DNA from: Candidatus Bathyarchaeota archaeon
GTDB lineage: Archaea > Thermoproteota > Bathyarchaeia > 40CM-2-53-6 > RBG-13-38-9
DNA: 13,537 bases
NCBI GenBank assembly: GCA_026015225.1
Contig: JAOZGV010000083.1
Location: 1 to 13,537, forward strand
Direction: 5' to 3'
The stretch's first letter is position 1, and each line of letters begins with the position of its first letter. Of this stretch, positions 12,815 to 13,537 are shown piece after piece. The translations under genes and the position numbers were made by a program. The notes beneath the pieces are model-generated. The model was not told the DNA's origin, searched no databases, and worked only from the letters and a program-made list of their open reading frames with translations.

Positions 12815-12820
12815 TTTTTT
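12815..12820 (+). terminator. T6 terminator of tRNA-Met
   Basis: A T6 run begins 5 nt after the tRNA 3' end, in the short gap before the convergent rpiA stop codon. Confidence 0.5.
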
Positions 12821-12841
12821 AATGAATAATATGATTTTCAT

Positions 12842-13537
12842 CTAATTTCGTTCAAGTACCTCTATTTTATTATCTTTTTTTGCGACATAAATTTTATTCG
12901 CCATCTCGATAAATAAACCAGATTCTATAACTCCTGGTAATAATTTCAAATCACTTTCTAATTTTTTCGGATGCTCTATTGAAGTGAAATAAATATCTGC
13001 TATAAAATTACCGTTATCCGTTACAACTGGTCCAACTTTTCGGATGGATTCTCGCAAAATCGATCTTCCTCCTAGCTTTTTTACCTCTTTAAAGATGGAT
13101 CCATATCCGAATGGAATAATTTCTATGGGAACTGGTTGGTTCAGTCCTAAAGAATCGGTCAATTTTTTTTCATCTATTACTATGATGAGCTCCTTCGTAT
13201 TTGAATCTAAAATTTTCTCCCTTGTAAGTGCCGCACCCCCGCCTTTAATCATGTTGAGATCTTTGACTTCAACTTGATCTGCACCATCAATAGCAATATC
13301 CACTCTATTCTCTCCAGTCCATTTAATAATTTTCAAACCATTTTGAATGCCGAGTATTTCAGCTTGATAAGAAGATGGTACCACTTTTAGGTCTAGTCCA
13401 TTCTCAATAACTAACTTTCCTATCTCCTGAATTACGTAGGACATTGTTCTGCCACTTCCCAATCCGATTGTATAACCATCTTTTATTTGTGAGGTTGCTT
13501 CTAATATGGCCGGTTTTATAGTTCTCTCAAAATCCTT
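12842..13537 (-). CDS. rpiA: Ribose-5-phosphate isomerase A (5' end beyond the window)
   Basis: It interconverts ribose 5-phosphate and ribulose 5-phosphate in the pentose phosphate/ribose pathway. The frame stays open to the window edge: upstream of the first internal ATG it encodes KPAILEATSQIKDGYTIGLGSGRT, the family's N-terminal helix and phosphate-binding loop, so only about a dozen residues or fewer are missing. Catalytic motifs are present: IDGADQVE (the two catalytic aspartates), MIKGGGAALTREKI (catalytic lysine and glutamate) and IVIDEKKL. The DGADE consensus reads DGADQ here; the changed residue follows the catalytic aspartate, and function should be kept. The length fits archaeal RpiA of about 225-240. 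It converges on tRNA-Met. Confidence 0.95.
   Translation of the reverse strand, partial: KDFERTIKPAILEATSQIKDGYTIGLGSGRTMSYVIQEIGKLVIENGLDLKVVPSSYQAEILGIQNGLKIIKWTGENRVDIAIDGADQVEVKDLNMIKGGGAALTREKILDSNTKELIIVIDEKKLTDSLGLNQPVPIEIIPFGYGSIFKEVKKLGGRSILRESIRKVGPVVTDNGNFIADIYFTSIEHPKKLESDLKLLPGVIESGLFIEMANKIYVAKKDNKIEVLERN

Noticed and set aside
1..13537. CRISPR array, insertion sequence or prophage
   Set aside because: No regularly spaced direct repeats, transposase, integrase or phage structural gene is visible in the window.

Overview
The window looks archaeal. It is AT-rich, and two tRNA genes near the right end are interrupted by short introns. The proteins include a DUF835 protein, zinc-ribbon and winged-helix small proteins, and a predicted surface protein with an emfourin-like domain. 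GGTGA or GGAGG ribosome binding sites sit in front of TTG or ATG starts, and several genes look leaderless. A lineage of the TACK or Bathyarchaeia kind would fit, but the sequence alone does not fix the taxon.

Layout. 1-2460: a DUF835 protein and a bPH2 membrane protein on +, then a VOC (glyoxalase-fold) protein on -. 2660-4420: a membrane-anchored emfourin-like protein on -, then a metallo-beta-lactamase-fold hydrolase on +. 4428-8341: the most interesting protein block. It holds a PIG-L deacetylase (-), a double-GNAT acetyltransferase resembling MshD (+), a GT4 glycosyltransferase resembling MshA (-), and a CelD/FemAB-like GNAT-fold protein (-) whose true start seems to be a non-canonical ATA. 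8565-9150: a HAD phosphatase of the 5'-deoxynucleotidase type. 9160-9940: a decayed gene tail, a 52-residue zinc-ribbon gene, and a zinc-finger/winged-helix protein. 10057-12291: TspO/MBR, a PPOX-family flavin protein, a decaying DUF523 gene and a nitroreductase. 12439-12810: tRNA-Thr(UGU) on - with two inferred introns, and tRNA-Met(CAU) on + with three introns. 12842-13537: ribose-5-phosphate isomerase A, cut by the right edge.

How the genes may work together. MshA-, MshB- and MshD-like families within about 3 kb are the enzyme types of a pseudo-disaccharide thiol pathway (mycothiol or bacillithiol type). A divergent TATA region is shared by the deacetylase and the double GNAT. No cysteine ligase of the MshC or BshC type is present. 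The CelD/FemAB-like partner of the glycosyltransferase and the HAD phosphatase are the only local candidates for missing steps. A surface-glycan or lipid-modification role is the main alternative.

The tRNA pair is the firmest unusual result. Removing 21, 26 and 16 nt leaves a perfect 74-nt tRNA-Met. Removing 19 and 15 nt leaves a regular tRNA-Thr. Palindromic (GC)n tracts, rare in such AT-rich DNA, recur between genes.
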